A stretch of DNA of 37,677 bases from Gammaproteobacteria bacterium (GCA_016928055.1 JAFGLM010000039.1:1-37677); one strand, 5' to 3'. Positions 1 through 9,853 are shown, counted from the stretch's first letter. Notes: generated from the sequence alone by a model not told the origin. Numbers and translations: made by a program.

Positions 1-88
1 CCCCGGCATCATGAAGTCCCTTTATTTCCAGCGAATTGCCTTTCTTCCGTAAAGGATTGAAGTTCGGAAAAGCGTTATAGAAAATCCA

Positions 89-466
89 GATGCAGCGACG
101 GGTGGTTCCTTGCTGCGCGCACTGCGCATACTGCAGGGCTTGCGCCAGGAAGGCGTTGCGGCGCCTCTGGTTTTGTGGGCTTTGAGCAATGAAATTCGTA
201 GCCTGCGTGAACTGGCGATTCGGCTGGCGGCCGGTCAGCCTGAGCAAAGCGTGCTGGCCGCGGTCTGGCAAAACCGCAAGCCCATTGTTGCGTCCGCTTT
301 AAAAAGATTGCGTACTCCGACATGGGGTATACTTGTGCAACGTTGCGCGTTGGCTGATCGATTGATTAAGACCGTGCATAATGGGCAGGAATGGGATGCT
401 TTAGAGCAAATTGTTGCCAGTCTGGCCAAAGGCAAGTTGCTGTTTCCGGAAAGCCCCGCCGCCTGA
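89..466 (+). CDS. holA: DNA polymerase III subunit delta, C-terminal part only
   Basis: This is the C-terminal part of the clamp-loader delta subunit, which opens the beta sliding clamp during replication. The recognisable part begins near DAATGG (about 89) and continues through RALRILQGLRQEG and VLWALSNEIRSL, the helical collar region of HolA, to the TGA at 464-466. An in-frame TAA lies at 50-52, and the residues between it and position 89 do not resemble HolA, although the usual Ala-Arg-Tyr-Asp-like stretch is expected there. The upstream portion is therefore truncated, frameshifted, or part of an unreliable window edge. Any start codon inside the visible region (for example TTG at 110) would not give a functional delta subunit. 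The proA gene follows after 26 nt, probably in the same transcript. Confidence 0.75.
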   Translation, partial: DAATGGSLLRALRILQGLRQEGVAAPLVLWALSNEIRSLRELAIRLAAGQPEQSVLAAVWQNRKPIVASALKRLRTPTWGILVQRCALADRLIKTVHNGQEWDALEQIVASLAKGKLLFPESPAA

Positions 467-492
467 ATTCAACCTTTTTTTAAGTTCATCAT

Positions 493-1776
493 ATGAGTGC
501 AAAGTTAGATTCTGTGGGTTTTAATCCTGAGCAGTACATGCATGAAGTCGGTGTGCAGGCGCGTGCGGCCAGCCGCCTCTTAAACACGGCTGATACGGCG
601 GGTAAAAACGCCGCATTGTTGGCGGCTGCCGATGCCATTCTGGCAGCGGAAAAAACCCTTATCGCCACCAATGCCAAAGATCTCGCTGCAGGCGAAAAGC
701 AAGGTCTTGATGCAGCGTTGCTGGATCGCCTGGCACTGAATCCAAAACGAATTACGGGAATGGCAGAAGGCTTGCAGCAGGTGGCAAGCCTGTCCGATCC
801 GGTTGGTGAAATCAGTGATCTGGCTTACCGTCCTTCCGGTATTCAGGTTGGACGCATGCGCGTACCTTTGGGTGTGATCGGCATTATTTATGAATCACGT
901 CCTAACGTGACCGCTGATGCAGCGGCGCTGTGTTTGAAATCCGGTAATGCCTGCATTTTACGTGGCGGTTCCGAAGCATTGCATTCCAATCTGGCCATCG
1001 CCAAGTGTATGCATCAGGGTCTCGAGGCAGCCGGTTTACCCAAAACGGCTGTGCAGGTGATCGAGGCTGCTGATCGTCAGTTGGTCGGCTTGCTGCTGAA
1101 AATGAAACAGTATGTCGATGTAATTGTGCCGCGTGGTGGAAAGTCGCTGATTGCGCGCATTACAGAAGAATCAGAGATTCCGGTGATCAAGCATCTGGAC
1201 GGTATCTGCCATGTGTATATCGATGAGCAGGCAGATCTTGAGATGGCGATAAATATTGCATTCAACGCCAAAACGCATCGTTACGGTGTGTGTAATGCGA
1301 TGGAAACTTTGCTGGTGCATTCCGCTGTCGCCAAACAGGTATTACCAGTGTTAGCCGAACGTTATCGGGCGGAAAAAGTTGAACTGCGTGGTTGTGAACG
1401 CAGCCGCGCCATCGTGTCGGATATGAAAGTCGCAACCGAAGAAGACTGGTCGACAGAATATCTGGCGCCTGTCCTGTCGGTGAAAGTGGTGGATGATTTA
1501 CAGCAGGCTATTGATCATATTGAAATGTATGGCTCGCATCATACCGATACCATCGTGACTGAAAATTACCAAAAAGCGCGACAGTTTTTGCGCGAGGTTG
1601 ATTCATCGTCGGTTATGGTTAATGCATCGACCCGTTTTTCAGATGGTTTTGAATATGGACTGGGTGCGGAAATCGGCATCAGTACCGATAAATTGCACGC
1701 CCGTGGTCCGGTTGGACTGGAAGGTTTAACGACGCAGAAGTTTATTGTTCTGGGCAACGGACAGGTTCGCATTTAA
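493..1776 (+). CDS. proA: Gamma-glutamyl phosphate reductase (proline biosynthesis)
   Basis: The enzyme reduces gamma-glutamyl phosphate to glutamate-5-semialdehyde with NADPH, the second step of proline synthesis in the cytosol. At 427 aa it is close to E. coli ProA (417). Family signatures include [18 protein letters not shown], the LRGGSEA loop, VPRGGKSLI, the catalytic cysteine in [10 protein letters not shown] (Cys267) and the C-terminal [20 protein letters not shown]. The ATG at 493 is used because the family N-terminus ([10 protein letters not shown]) follows shortly after it; no strong Shine-Dalgarno sequence is visible. The gene lies between holA and nadD with a 6-nt gap to nadD, so it is probably cotranscribed. 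Its partner proB is not in the window. Confidence 0.97.
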   Translation: MSAKLDSVGFNPEQYMHEVGVQARAASRLLNTADTAGKNAALLAAADAILAAEKTLIATNAKDLAAGEKQGLDAALLDRLALNPKRITGMAEGLQQVASLSDPVGEISDLAYRPSGIQVGRMRVPLGVIGIIYESRPNVTADAAALCLKSGNACILRGGSEALHSNLAIAKCMHQGLEAAGLPKTAVQVIEAADRQLVGLLLKMKQYVDVIVPRGGKSLIARITEESEIPVIKHLDGICHVYIDEQADLEMAINIAFNAKTHRYGVCNAMETLLVHSAVAKQVLPVLAERYRAEKVELRGCERSRAIVSDMKVATEEDWSTEYLAPVLSVKVVDDLQQAIDHIEMYGSHHTDTIVTENYQKARQFLREVDSSSVMVNASTRFSDGFEYGLGAEIGISTDKLHARGPVGLEGLTTQKFIVLGNGQVRI

Positions 1777-1782
1777 AGCCTG

Positions 1783-2442
1783 ATGACAGTCAATCGTTTT
1801 ATCGGTCTGCTGGGCGGCACTTTCGACCCCATTCATTACGGCCATTTGCAGCCCGCCCGTCTGGCAAAACAACAGTTGGGTTTCGATGAGTTGCGTCTGT
1901 TACCTTGTCACCTGCCGGTCCATCGAGATCAGCCCACCGCCAGCGCCCAACAGCGCGTACAGATGCTGGAATTGGCTTTAAAGGAATTTCCAGAGTTGAT
2001 TCTGGATATGCGTGAATTAAAAAGAAACAGTCCCTCGTATAGTTTTGATACCTTAAATACCCTGCATGCAGAATGTCCGGATGCAAGATTCTGCTGGTTG
2101 TTGGGTCTGGATGCATTTCGTGATTTTAATCATTGGTATCGATGGCGACAGGTTTTAAGTCTGACCAATTTATTGGTGATACAGCGACCGGGTTGGTCGC
2201 TTGATTTAGCGGATGAGTTGGAAGAATTGCTGCAAAGACATCGGGTGGACGATATTCAGACATTGCGTCAGTCACCGGCCGGCGCCGTGTTGATATACGA
2301 ATTGAATGCCCCAGATATTTCTTCAACCCAAATACGCGAGCGTCTGGCTCGTTCGGAATCCATTCAAGGTCTGTTACCAAAGGCCGTTGAAGAATGGCTG
2401 GCTAAAAATCCCGTTTATTTAAAGAAGGAACTATGCAAATAG
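1783..2442 (+). CDS. nadD: Nicotinate-nucleotide adenylyltransferase
   Basis: This enzyme adenylates nicotinate mononucleotide to deamido-NAD in NAD synthesis. At 219 aa it matches E. coli NadD (213). The N-terminal nucleotidyltransferase motif [12 protein letters not shown] carries the HxGH-like signature, and the C-terminal [10 protein letters not shown] supplies the second ATP-binding motif (ISSTxIR). SYSFDTL and LGLDAF are further family landmarks. It starts 6 nt after proA and overlaps rsfS by 10 nt, which suggests translational coupling. NAD synthesis is also represented by nadC near 24 kb. Confidence 0.97.
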   Translation: MTVNRFIGLLGGTFDPIHYGHLQPARLAKQQLGFDELRLLPCHLPVHRDQPTASAQQRVQMLELALKEFPELILDMRELKRNSPSYSFDTLNTLHAECPDARFCWLLGLDAFRDFNHWYRWRQVLSLTNLLVIQRPGWSLDLADELEELLQRHRVDDIQTLRQSPAGAVLIYELNAPDISSTQIRERLARSESIQGLLPKAVEEWLAKNPVYLKKELCK

Positions 2443-2795
2443 AGCAATTAAAACAACTGGTCGTTGAGGCGCTGGAAGATATCAAAGCACTGGACATAAA
2501 AGTACTGGATGTGCAGGGACTGACCAGTGTGACCGACTATATGATTATCGCCACCGGTACCTCTAACCGGCATGTTAAGTCGCTGGCTGATAACCTGCTC
2601 GAAAAAGCGGTTAAACAAAAAATCAAACCGCTGGGAATGGAGGGACAGCAGGAGGGCGATTGGGTGCTGGTTGATCTGGGTGATGTGGTGGCCCATATCA
2701 TGCAGCCGGATGTGCGCGCATTTTATAATCTTGAGAAGCTGTGGGATCGTGAATTGATCGAATCCATTCGGCAGAAACGCAGCGAACGAAGCTAG
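2433..2795 (+). CDS. rsfS: Ribosomal silencing factor RsfS (YbeB/Iojap family)
   Basis: RsfS binds ribosomal protein uL14 and blocks subunit joining when nutrients are scarce. The 120-aa protein carries the DUF143/Iojap core: [17 protein letters not shown], then [16 protein letters not shown] and FYNLEKLW near the C-terminus. A good Shine-Dalgarno (AAGAAGGA) lies just upstream of the ATG at 2433, inside the end of nadD, so the 10-nt overlap is likely real. The nadD-rsfS-rlmH order is conserved in many gammaproteobacteria. Confidence 0.96.
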   Translation: MQIEQLKQLVVEALEDIKALDIKVLDVQGLTSVTDYMIIATGTSNRHVKSLADNLLEKAVKQKIKPLGMEGQQEGDWVLVDLGDVVAHIMQPDVRAFYNLEKLWDRELIESIRQKRSERS

Positions 2796-2811
2796 CTCCA
2801 ATTTTTAAAAA

Positions 2812-3285
2812 ATGAAAATCCATTTACTGGCCATTGGTACCCGCATGCCCGATTGGGTGACGGCGGGCTATGACGAATATGCGCGTCGTTTACCCCAGGA
2901 GTGCAGCCTGTTATTACACGAAGTGCCGGCCAACAAGCGTGGCAAATCGGCACCCATCAAACGCATCATTGAAGAAGAAGGTCAGGCTTTACTCGCACAC
3001 ATACCCGCTAATACACGGATCGTGACGCTGGATATCGGTGGCAAGGCCTGGAGTACGGAACAGCTATCCCGGAATCTGGATCAATGGTTGCACAGTGGCG
3101 AGGATGTCGCCTTATTGGTCGGTGGCCCGGAAGGACTGAGTGATGAATGCAGGCGGCGCGCGCAGCAACAGTGGTCGCTGTCAGCGCTGACCCTGCCGCA
3201 TCCGCTGGTGCGCGTGGTCGTTGCAGAAGCCCTTTACCGAGCCTGGTCGTTGCTGAAAAATCATCCCTATCATCGTGGTGAATAG
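2812..3285 (+). CDS. rlmH: 23S rRNA (pseudouridine1915-N3)-methyltransferase
   Basis: RlmH is a SPOUT-fold enzyme that methylates pseudouridine 1915 in helix 69 of 23S rRNA using S-adenosylmethionine. At 157 aa it nearly equals E. coli RlmH (155). Visible landmarks are the N-terminal IGTRMPDW, the SAM-binding knot [31 protein letters not shown] and the terminal HPYHR. It starts 16 nt after rsfS. In E. coli and Pseudomonas, rlmH is followed by mrdA-mrdB; here the next gene is maf after a 118-nt gap. Confidence 0.97.
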   Translation: MKIHLLAIGTRMPDWVTAGYDEYARRLPQECSLLLHEVPANKRGKSAPIKRIIEEEGQALLAHIPANTRIVTLDIGGKAWSTEQLSRNLDQWLHSGEDVALLVGGPEGLSDECRRRAQQQWSLSALTLPHPLVRVVVAEALYRAWSLLKNHPYHRGE

Positions 3286-3340
3286 ACGATTTCACTCGCC
3301 GTTTTGACGCCTTTATTCGTCAGTTGGACATAGTTCGCTG

Positions 3341-3367
3341 TTTGCCGGCTGATGGCTTCAGTATAAT
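3341..3367 (+). promoter_or_regulatory. Candidate promoter upstream of maf
   Basis: A perfect TATAAT lies at 3362-3367 in the 118-nt rlmH-maf gap, with a weak -35-like TTTGCC at 3341-3346 (15-nt spacer). The gap is larger than the other gaps around it, which fits a separate transcription start for maf-rng-yhdP. The -35 match is poor, so the call rests mostly on the -10 and the position. Confidence 0.4.
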
Positions 3368-3403
3368 TGCGCAGCAACCTTTTCAAAGGATCCGGCTTAA
3401 ACC

Positions 3404-3958
3404 ATGATTTTTCTTGCCTCCCGTTCACCCCGCAGACAGGACTTATTAAGGCAAATCCACGTGGATTTTGAACTGGTCGATGTGGATGTGCCGGAGGTGC
3501 CAATCGAAGGTGAAAAACCGTCGGATTTTGTTCTCAGGCTCGCGCGGGCCAAAGCGCGGGTTGGCTTCCAACAGTTACAATTGCAGGACGCGCTGGTGCT
3601 GGCAGCCGATACGGCGGTTGTCATTGACCGGATCATTCTCGGTAAACCACGCGATCGGAATGAGGGGCTGGCAATGTTGGGGCGTTTATCCGGGCGCACC
3701 CATCAGGTTTTCAGTGCGGTGGCGCTGGTCAGCGCAGTCGCCGAAAGCGCCGATTTGTCGGTTAGTGAAGTGACCTTTCGCGAGATAAGTACCGAGGAAC
3801 GCGAACTGTACTGGGATAGCGGTGAGCCGGCGGACAAGGCCGGTGCTTATGCGATCCAGGGTATCGCAGCAATCTTTATCAAACAGTTGAGCGGTAGTTA
3901 TTCGGGAGTGATGGGCTTACCCCTTTACGAAACGGGCAGGCTGTTGGCGGCGCGCTAA
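3404..3958 (+). CDS. maf: Maf-family nucleotide pyrophosphatase (YhdE type)
   Basis: Maf proteins hydrolyse nucleoside triphosphates, including dTTP, UTP and modified pyrimidine nucleotides, to monophosphates, as housecleaning and in septum-related functions. The 184-aa protein has the N-terminal ASRSPRRQDLL substrate loop (residues 5-15), the LVLAADTAVV metal-site strand, GKPRD, the SGRTHQVFSAVAL segment and the C-terminal DKAGAYAIQG and GSYSGVMGLPLYET typical of the YhdE branch. It starts 118 nt after rlmH and precedes rng by 33 nt, the same maf-rng-yhdP order as in E. coli. Confidence 0.95.
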   Translation: MIFLASRSPRRQDLLRQIHVDFELVDVDVPEVPIEGEKPSDFVLRLARAKARVGFQQLQLQDALVLAADTAVVIDRIILGKPRDRNEGLAMLGRLSGRTHQVFSAVALVSAVAESADLSVSEVTFREISTEERELYWDSGEPADKAGAYAIQGIAAIFIKQLSGSYSGVMGLPLYETGRLLAAR

Positions 3959-3991
3959 GCACGATAATAATAAGGGCTAGCACAACAACCA

Positions 3992-5467
3992 ATGAGTCAG
4001 GAAATTTTAATCAATGTCACCCCGCAGGAGACTCGCGTTGCGATTCTTGAGCAGGGTGTGTTGCAGGAAGTGATTATCGAGCGTGCCAACCGACGCGGTT
4101 TGGTGGGCAATATATATAAAGGCAGAGTCGTTCGTGTGATGCCGGGTATGGACGCTGCTTTTGTCGATATTGGTATTGATAAAGCGGCATTTCTACATGT
4201 GTCCGATATTCTGCAAGTGGGAGGCGAATATGAAGACGTTTCACCGGATCAATTAGTTTGCGCACAAATTAGTGAGCTGTTGAAAGAGGGTGAAGAGCTG
4301 TTAGTGCAGGTGGTTAAGGATTCGCTGGGTTCGAAAGGCGCGCGCTTAACAACACAAATCACCATTCCTTCACGTTATCTGGTATTGATGCCGAATGTGC
4401 AGACCGTCGGCGTTTCAAACAAGATAGAAGACGAGGAAGAGAAAATCCGCTTACGCAATCTTGTCACAACCGTCGCGCAGGAAAATAAGAGTTGTGGGTA
4501 TATCGTTAGAACAGTGGCTGAAGGCGCAAGTGAAGATGCATTTCGGCGTGATGCCGCGTTTTTACAGAAGATCTGGAAAAGTGTAGAAGAGCGGGCCGGC
4601 GAAGCGAGTGTTACTGAAATGGTGCATCACGATTTGCCGCTGCTGTTACGAACGCTGCGTGATTACGTCGACGATGACATTGAACGGGTGTTAATCGATT
4701 CAAAAGAAGACGCCGAACGCATGCAACGCTTTGCACAAAAATACGTACCGGATGTTGCGTCGCGTGTTGAACACTATCAGGGTGAACGCCCCATTTTTGA
4801 TCTGCATAATATAGAAGACGAAATTCAAAAGGCGCTTCAGCGCGACGTACAGCTTAAGTCCGGCGGTTACTTGATGATCGATCAAACTGAAGCAATGACG
4901 ACTATCGACGTCAATACAGGTGGGTTTGTCGGTCACCGCAATCTGGAGGAAACGATTTACAAAACCAATCTGGAGGCGGCACAGGCGATTGCCAGGCAAC
5001 TGCGATTGCGTAATCTGGGTGGTATTATCATTATCGATTTTATCGATATGCTGGACGAGGAGCATAAACGCCAGGTTATGCGCGCCTTAAACAAGGCATT
5101 GGATAAAGACTATGCGCGCACCCATGTTTCAGAAGTTTCAGAGCTTGGGTTGGTTGAAATGACCCGTAAACGCACACGTGAAAGTCTGGAACATGTGTTG
5201 TGCCAGACTTGTCCAAGTTGTGCGGGTCGAGGCTCGGTGCGTACAGCAGAAAGCGTTTGTTACGAAATATTCAGGGAAATACGGCGTGTTTCCCGGCTTT
5301 ACACTGCACGCGAGTTAACGGTACTGGCGTCTTCGGATGTGATCGATCTGCTGCTGGATGAGCAGACCAGCGGTCTGGCGGAACTGCAAAGTCACACCAG
5401 GGCCACTATCCGCCTGCAGGTTGAAAACATGTATGCGCGGGAACAGTATGATGTTGTTATTACATAA
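3992..5467 (+). CDS. rng: Ribonuclease G
   Basis: RNase G is a single-strand endoribonuclease of the RNase E/G family that matures the 5' end of 16S rRNA and degrades some mRNAs. At 491 aa it matches E. coli RNase G (489) and lacks the long C-terminal scaffold of RNase E. An S1 domain occupies about residues 35-125 (GNIYKGRVVRVMPGMDAAFV). The catalytic metal aspartates appear in TTIDVNTGG (Asp306) and IIIIDFIDM (Asp349). The zinc-link cysteines are in CQTCPSCAGRG. Gaps of 33 nt on both sides suggest an operon with maf and yhdP. Confidence 0.97.
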   Translation: MSQEILINVTPQETRVAILEQGVLQEVIIERANRRGLVGNIYKGRVVRVMPGMDAAFVDIGIDKAAFLHVSDILQVGGEYEDVSPDQLVCAQISELLKEGEELLVQVVKDSLGSKGARLTTQITIPSRYLVLMPNVQTVGVSNKIEDEEEKIRLRNLVTTVAQENKSCGYIVRTVAEGASEDAFRRDAAFLQKIWKSVEERAGEASVTEMVHHDLPLLLRTLRDYVDDDIERVLIDSKEDAERMQRFAQKYVPDVASRVEHYQGERPIFDLHNIEDEIQKALQRDVQLKSGGYLMIDQTEAMTTIDVNTGGFVGHRNLEETIYKTNLEAAQAIARQLRLRNLGGIIIIDFIDMLDEEHKRQVMRALNKALDKDYARTHVSEVSELGLVEMTRKRTRESLEHVLCQTCPSCAGRGSVRTAESVCYEIFREIRRVSRLYTARELTVLASSDVIDLLLDEQTSGLAELQSHTRATIRLQVENMYAREQYDVVIT

Positions 5468-5500
5468 ATCGCCGAATCATAAGCAAGGATTTTTCAAATA

Positions 5501-8500
5501 ATGCGTCGTAAGCTTAGAGCGTTGTTCTGGAAATTATGGTATCGAGTCTGGGCGGTTATCGCAGTCGCTACGATATTGCTGGCTCTGGTATTCAGCGTCG
5601 CGCGCGTGCTATTTCCAATAATACCGGGCTATAAAGCGGAAATTGAAACGGTTGCCAGTCAGGCTTTACATCATCCGGTCTCCATCGACCAAATCAGTAC
5701 CGATTGGAAATGGTTTAGGCCTCGACTCAAATTATTAAATGTTGTTATTCGGGCCAATAATGATGATGATCCGGTACTGGCTGATGTAGAGCAGATTATT
5801 TTGGGTATCAACCTCTTTCGTTCGGCGGTACAGGGCAAGTTGGATGTCGACGATATAACATTGATTGGTTCCGCCCTGAAAGTGGTACGGGACAAGGATG
5901 GAGTAATAACAATACAGGACAAGGTTATCTATAAACCCGTAACCGATATAAGCCAGGATTTGGAGGTACATTCAGAGCCCTCTCCAGCATCCTCAAATAC
6001 TCTGAAGTCAAAACTCAATATTCCGCCATCATTACAAAATCGTGAAATCAAACTGGCCAATATAAGTATCGAATATGTGGACGAAATTCTTGATTTGAAT
6101 TACCGCGCACATTCGGTCGATATGGCCGTAGATTTTGAAACCAGCAGTGCGGCGTTATTTCTTGATATCGGCTTGCCGCCGGAATTGGGAACACGCCTGG
6201 AGTTTGCAATTGAAACATATGGTGAACTGGGTACGCCGAAAAATCTGAATGGCCGGATATTTTTTCGAGGCACCGGATTAGAGCTTGCGAATTGGAAACA
6301 ACCGGAATGGATTGCCAGACAGGTCGAATCCGGCCGAATGGATCTGGCGCTCTGGGTCGATATTAAACAACCTAAAAATATCAGTCTGACCGGAACAATC
6401 AATGCGAACAATATGAGTTTGAAATCACCTGTAAAAGACAATCTTGCAGGTGATACCTGGCAGGCGGAAGAATTACACCTGGATTTTTCTGCCAGTTCTG
6501 ATAATGAAAACATTCTGGCGACCATCAATAACATTTTTCTAAAACGGGATGGTCGTAGCTGGCCGACCGGAGAAATAGGTTTGAGTACACCCAGAGATGC
6601 GGCCAGCCGATTTAAAAAAGGAATACTAGCTGTCGATTTTTTGCGCATTGAAGATGTGTTGCCGTGGATCAAGGCCTATATACCGAAGCTGGATGTTGCC
6701 GAGGCGGCTGGCTTTAAAACCGTGCAGGGCGATATCGAAAAAATGTATTTGAGCTGGGATACGACAGCTGAACAGCAACAACTTGTTGCGCAAGCAAATT
6801 TTAAATCGTTGAATATATTCGGCGATAATAAGGTTCCAACAATTAAGGGTATTAATGCAAAAATGCGCGTGCTCGATAATCATATTGCTATCGATTTGGA
6901 TATAGACGCGTTGTTGTTTGATTACCCTCGCCTTTTTCGACAAGCGTTACCCCCGATAGCCATCACCGGTCAATTACAATTACAACGGACAGAACAAGGT
7001 GTCAGACTTGGTGCACGCGATCTGCGTACGACAAACTCCGACGCGCAGTCGAGCAGCTGGTTTAACTATGACGTTATTTTTTCCGATAAATCATTGTGGG
7101 CGACTCATTACAGTCAGTTTGAAGTTTTTAATGCAAATGCAACGCCTCGTTATTTGCCGGCAAACGGCATGCATGGCGCAAAAGGCATACATTGGCTGGA
7201 TAATGCATTTATATCGGGAGGAGCAAAAAACGGTGAATTTACTCTGCGCGGTCCGACACAAAAAATTCCGTTCCGGAACGGAGAAGGAATATTTAGAGTC
7301 GAATTTGATTCGGCAGGCAACGTTCTGAATTTCTGGGAACCCGGTCCATTTGCGACCGATATTCAGGCGCATGCTGTATTTGATGGGCCATCTATGTTGA
7401 TTTACGGTTATGAGGCAAAAGTACTGGATTCGATAGCGCAGGACATCGTTGTTAGAATTGATGATTTCAAAGATGCGCCGTTGCTGGTAAGTACGAATGT
7501 CTATGGTTCAATGGACGATGCATGGAGTTATATCGGTCAATCCGAAATACGCGATATTTTTGAGGTGGTCGCGGATCAGATAACAGTGGGCGGGATGCAT
7601 GCAACGAGGCTCGAGCTGAACATACCGATGCACAATAATAATCGGCCACCGGAAGAACGATTGCACTCACAGTATACAATCCGTGGAGATCTATATAACA
7701 GCGACGTGAATTTTCGTGACTGGAAGTTAAATTTCACCGGCATAGAGGCCGCTGTACGGGTTACTGAAAAGTCGATTGCAGTAGATACATTTCAGGCTAC
7801 GTTAAATAATCAACCGGTTACGGTATTTGTCGATACAAATGATATTGAAGATGCACATATTATTACTACGCATTTACAGAGCAATATTTTAACGGGTGAT
7901 TTTTTGAAGTCCATTGAATTACCTGTTGCCGATTTTGTAACCGGACGCAGTACAGTGCAGGCAGAGCTGAAAATGGAGATGTCGCGACGCGGTGACGCTG
8001 ATAAGCAAAAGCCGTTATTAACGATAAACAGCGACCTTTATGGCACCGCAATGAATTTTCCGGATCCCTTAGTCAAGGAAGAAAACATAAAAATGCCCTT
8101 GTTGATCAGTGCGGAATTTAACAGGCCAAAGGTGAATGTCTCCTTTCGTTATGGTGATTTAATACGCGGCGTATTGCGCAGCAGGCATGATAAAGAGACG
8201 CCACAAATCACACATGCGGATATTTCGATGAGCGATGGTGCGCCTCAATTATCGGAAGAACCGGGTATTAATGTTCATGGTCGAGTTACCGGTCTGGATA
8301 TTGATCAGTGGCGAGAACTATCGTGGACACGGAACTCTGAACTGGATATTGCCGGCAATGTTGGATTAATTATGTTGTCGGTGGATAAGTTCACTTATCT
8401 TAATCGTACAGTTGATAACTTGCAGTTATCACTGGAGCGGGGGCTGCATAACTGGCGCTTTCATCTGAATTCTGAAGTTATTCAGGGTCAGGTGCTGATT

Positions 8501-9478
8501 CCGGTAGAAGGTTTTGGAAAGCGTGGTTTGTCAATTGACCTGCAGTATGCGGATTTCGACAAAATCAATAGCGGCTATAGCGGCAAACATCCGCAACCTG
8601 CTGACGTACCACCATTTGGAATAAGGATAGAGCGGCTAAAATTTAATGATTGGGATTTAAGGGAAGTCGTGATACTGGCTGACCAGATTGACAATACTCT
8701 CAAAATACACAATCTGCGCATAAACGATCCGACTGTGGGATTGGTTGGTAATGGCGAATGGCGTGTTGATGAAAGCGGTAAGCACCACACAAATATTAAG
8801 TTGAATTTAAATAGTAAGGATGTCGGTGAAGGACTGGCCCGGTTTAATTTCGCCGACCTTATTGAGAAGGGCACGGGTAAGGTTGAATTTGATCTCGCCT
8901 GGAACGCTGCGCCATCTGATTTTGATCTGGCAATAATGCAGGGTAGTGCGACACTTGATGTTAAGAAAGGTCATGTATTAGATATTAATCCGGGCGGTGG
9001 GCGTATACTTGGTTTATTGAATTTGCAGATGATTCCTCGACGGTTGGCGCTCGATTTTGGCGATTTTTTCAAGGAAGGCTATGCTTTTGACGATATGAAG
9101 GGAACATTTTCATTTAGCGATGGCAATGCTTACAGCAGCGATTACCATATTAACGGGCCGGTCGGTCGAATTGATATGAACGGCCGTGTTGGTCTGGTGC
9201 AGAAAGACTATGATCAACATGTTACTTTCAGACCGAATCTCTCCCGTAGTTTACCGGTTATCGGGGCGATTCTGGGTGGCGCCTCTGGTGGTTGGGCGAT
9301 GGTGGTGATGGATAGCATGGTTCGTGTATTTGGCGGCGACACGGATAAGATAGCGCAGGCGCGCTACACGGTAACAGGTTCATGGGAAGATCCTGTCATA
9401 ACACCGATAAAGAAACCTGGTAAGGAAAATGGAACTTATCGTAAATACAAATCTAAGGATAAGGTAGAAGAAGAATAG
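5501..9478 (+). CDS. yhdP: YhdP-family AsmA-like phospholipid transport protein
   Basis: YhdP is an inner-membrane-anchored, periplasm-spanning AsmA/TamB-like protein; in E. coli it shares with TamB and YdbH the job of moving phospholipids to the outer membrane. The 1325-aa protein (E. coli 1266) has basic residues followed by one transmembrane helix (about residues 15-38, WAVIAVATILLALVFSVARV), a long beta-rich repeat region, and the conserved C-terminal AsmA-like block with NPGGGRILGLLNLQMIPRRL and a hydrophobic SLPVIGAILGGASGG. It follows rng by 33 nt as in E. coli. The frame is continuous over nearly 4 kb, and ORFs on the other strand inside it are shadows. Confidence 0.93.
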   Translation: MRRKLRALFWKLWYRVWAVIAVATILLALVFSVARVLFPIIPGYKAEIETVASQALHHPVSIDQISTDWKWFRPRLKLLNVVIRANNDDDPVLADVEQIILGINLFRSAVQGKLDVDDITLIGSALKVVRDKDGVITIQDKVIYKPVTDISQDLEVHSEPSPASSNTLKSKLNIPPSLQNREIKLANISIEYVDEILDLNYRAHSVDMAVDFETSSAALFLDIGLPPELGTRLEFAIETYGELGTPKNLNGRIFFRGTGLELANWKQPEWIARQVESGRMDLALWVDIKQPKNISLTGTINANNMSLKSPVKDNLAGDTWQAEELHLDFSASSDNENILATINNIFLKRDGRSWPTGEIGLSTPRDAASRFKKGILAVDFLRIEDVLPWIKAYIPKLDVAEAAGFKTVQGDIEKMYLSWDTTAEQQQLVAQANFKSLNIFGDNKVPTIKGINAKMRVLDNHIAIDLDIDALLFDYPRLFRQALPPIAITGQLQLQRTEQGVRLGARDLRTTNSDAQSSSWFNYDVIFSDKSLWATHYSQFEVFNANATPRYLPANGMHGAKGIHWLDNAFISGGAKNGEFTLRGPTQKIPFRNGEGIFRVEFDSAGNVLNFWEPGPFATDIQAHAVFDGPSMLIYGYEAKVLDSIAQDIVVRIDDFKDAPLLVSTNVYGSMDDAWSYIGQSEIRDIFEVVADQITVGGMHATRLELNIPMHNNNRPPEERLHSQYTIRGDLYNSDVNFRDWKLNFTGIEAAVRVTEKSIAVDTFQATLNNQPVTVFVDTNDIEDAHIITTHLQSNILTGDFLKSIELPVADFVTGRSTVQAELKMEMSRRGDADKQKPLLTINSDLYGTAMNFPDPLVKEENIKMPLLISAEFNRPKVNVSFRYGDLIRGVLRSRHDKETPQITHADISMSDGAPQLSEEPGINVHGRVTGLDIDQWRELSWTRNSELDIAGNVGLIMLSVDKFTYLNRTVDNLQLSLERGLHNWRFHLNSEVIQGQVLIPVEGFGKRGLSIDLQYADFDKINSGYSGKHPQPADVPPFGIRIERLKFNDWDLREVVILADQIDNTLKIHNLRINDPTVGLVGNGEWRVDESGKHHTNIKLNLNSKDVGEGLARFNFADLIEKGTGKVEFDLAWNAAPSDFDLAIMQGSATLDVKKGHVLDINPGGGRILGLLNLQMIPRRLALDFGDFFKEGYAFDDMKGTFSFSDGNAYSSDYHINGPVGRIDMNGRVGLVQKDYDQHVTFRPNLSRSLPVIGAILGGASGGWAMVVMDSMVRVFGGDTDKIAQARYTVTGSWEDPVITPIKKPGKENGTYRKYKSKDKVEEE

Positions 9479-9514
9479 GCGTTACAGGAATATCGATTTA
9501 AGGAAAAACTCATT

Positions 9515-9853
9515 GTGAAAACATTTTTATTTTTTATGCTGATTATTGGCGCACATATTAGTCATGCCGTGCCACGCAGTTTTACACTCAATGTTGATGA
9601 GTGGGCAAGGCCGCGCAGTGGCGAACGAGTGCAGTCTTTTCCCTCGTTACGTGATTTTGCTGTTGTCTGGTCAGCAGCGCCAACCGGGAGCGTCGTTGAA
9701 ATACGTTATCCCGGAGGGGATGAAGGCAGCCTGTGGGCGAGTGAGCTGAGTGACTGGTTGGTCGCGCTAGGCATAGCTTCGGAGCATATTAAATTGATCC
9801 CAGGCCATGCCCGGGCGGATCAGATTGAGCTTTTGATTATCGAACCAAGGTGA
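9515..9853 (+). CDS. Small exported protein of unknown function
   Basis: A 112-aa protein that I do not assign to a named family. It begins with GTG and a clear Sec signal peptide (MKTFLFFMLIIGAHISHA, predicted cleavage after SHA at about residue 18), so the mature product should be periplasmic and about 94 aa. The mature part has no cysteine and includes RDFAVVWSAAPTGSVVEIRY and SDWLVALGIASEHIKLIPG. That pattern of strand, helix and a hydrophobic strand near the C-terminus loosely recalls half of an OmpA-like or divergent alpha-beta domain, but this is only an impression. It sits 36 nt after yhdP and overlaps the next gene by 4 nt (GTGA), so it is translated as part of this operon and is probably real. 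Confidence 0.75.
   Translation: MKTFLFFMLIIGAHISHAVPRSFTLNVDEWARPRSGERVQSFPSLRDFAVVWSAAPTGSVVEIRYPGGDEGSLWASELSDWLVALGIASEHIKLIPGHARADQIELLIIEPR

Noticed and set aside
6100..6672. 190-aa minus-strand frame inside yhdP
   Set aside because: It lies wholly within the continuous yhdP frame, with no ribosome-binding site or recognisable protein features; it is a shadow.
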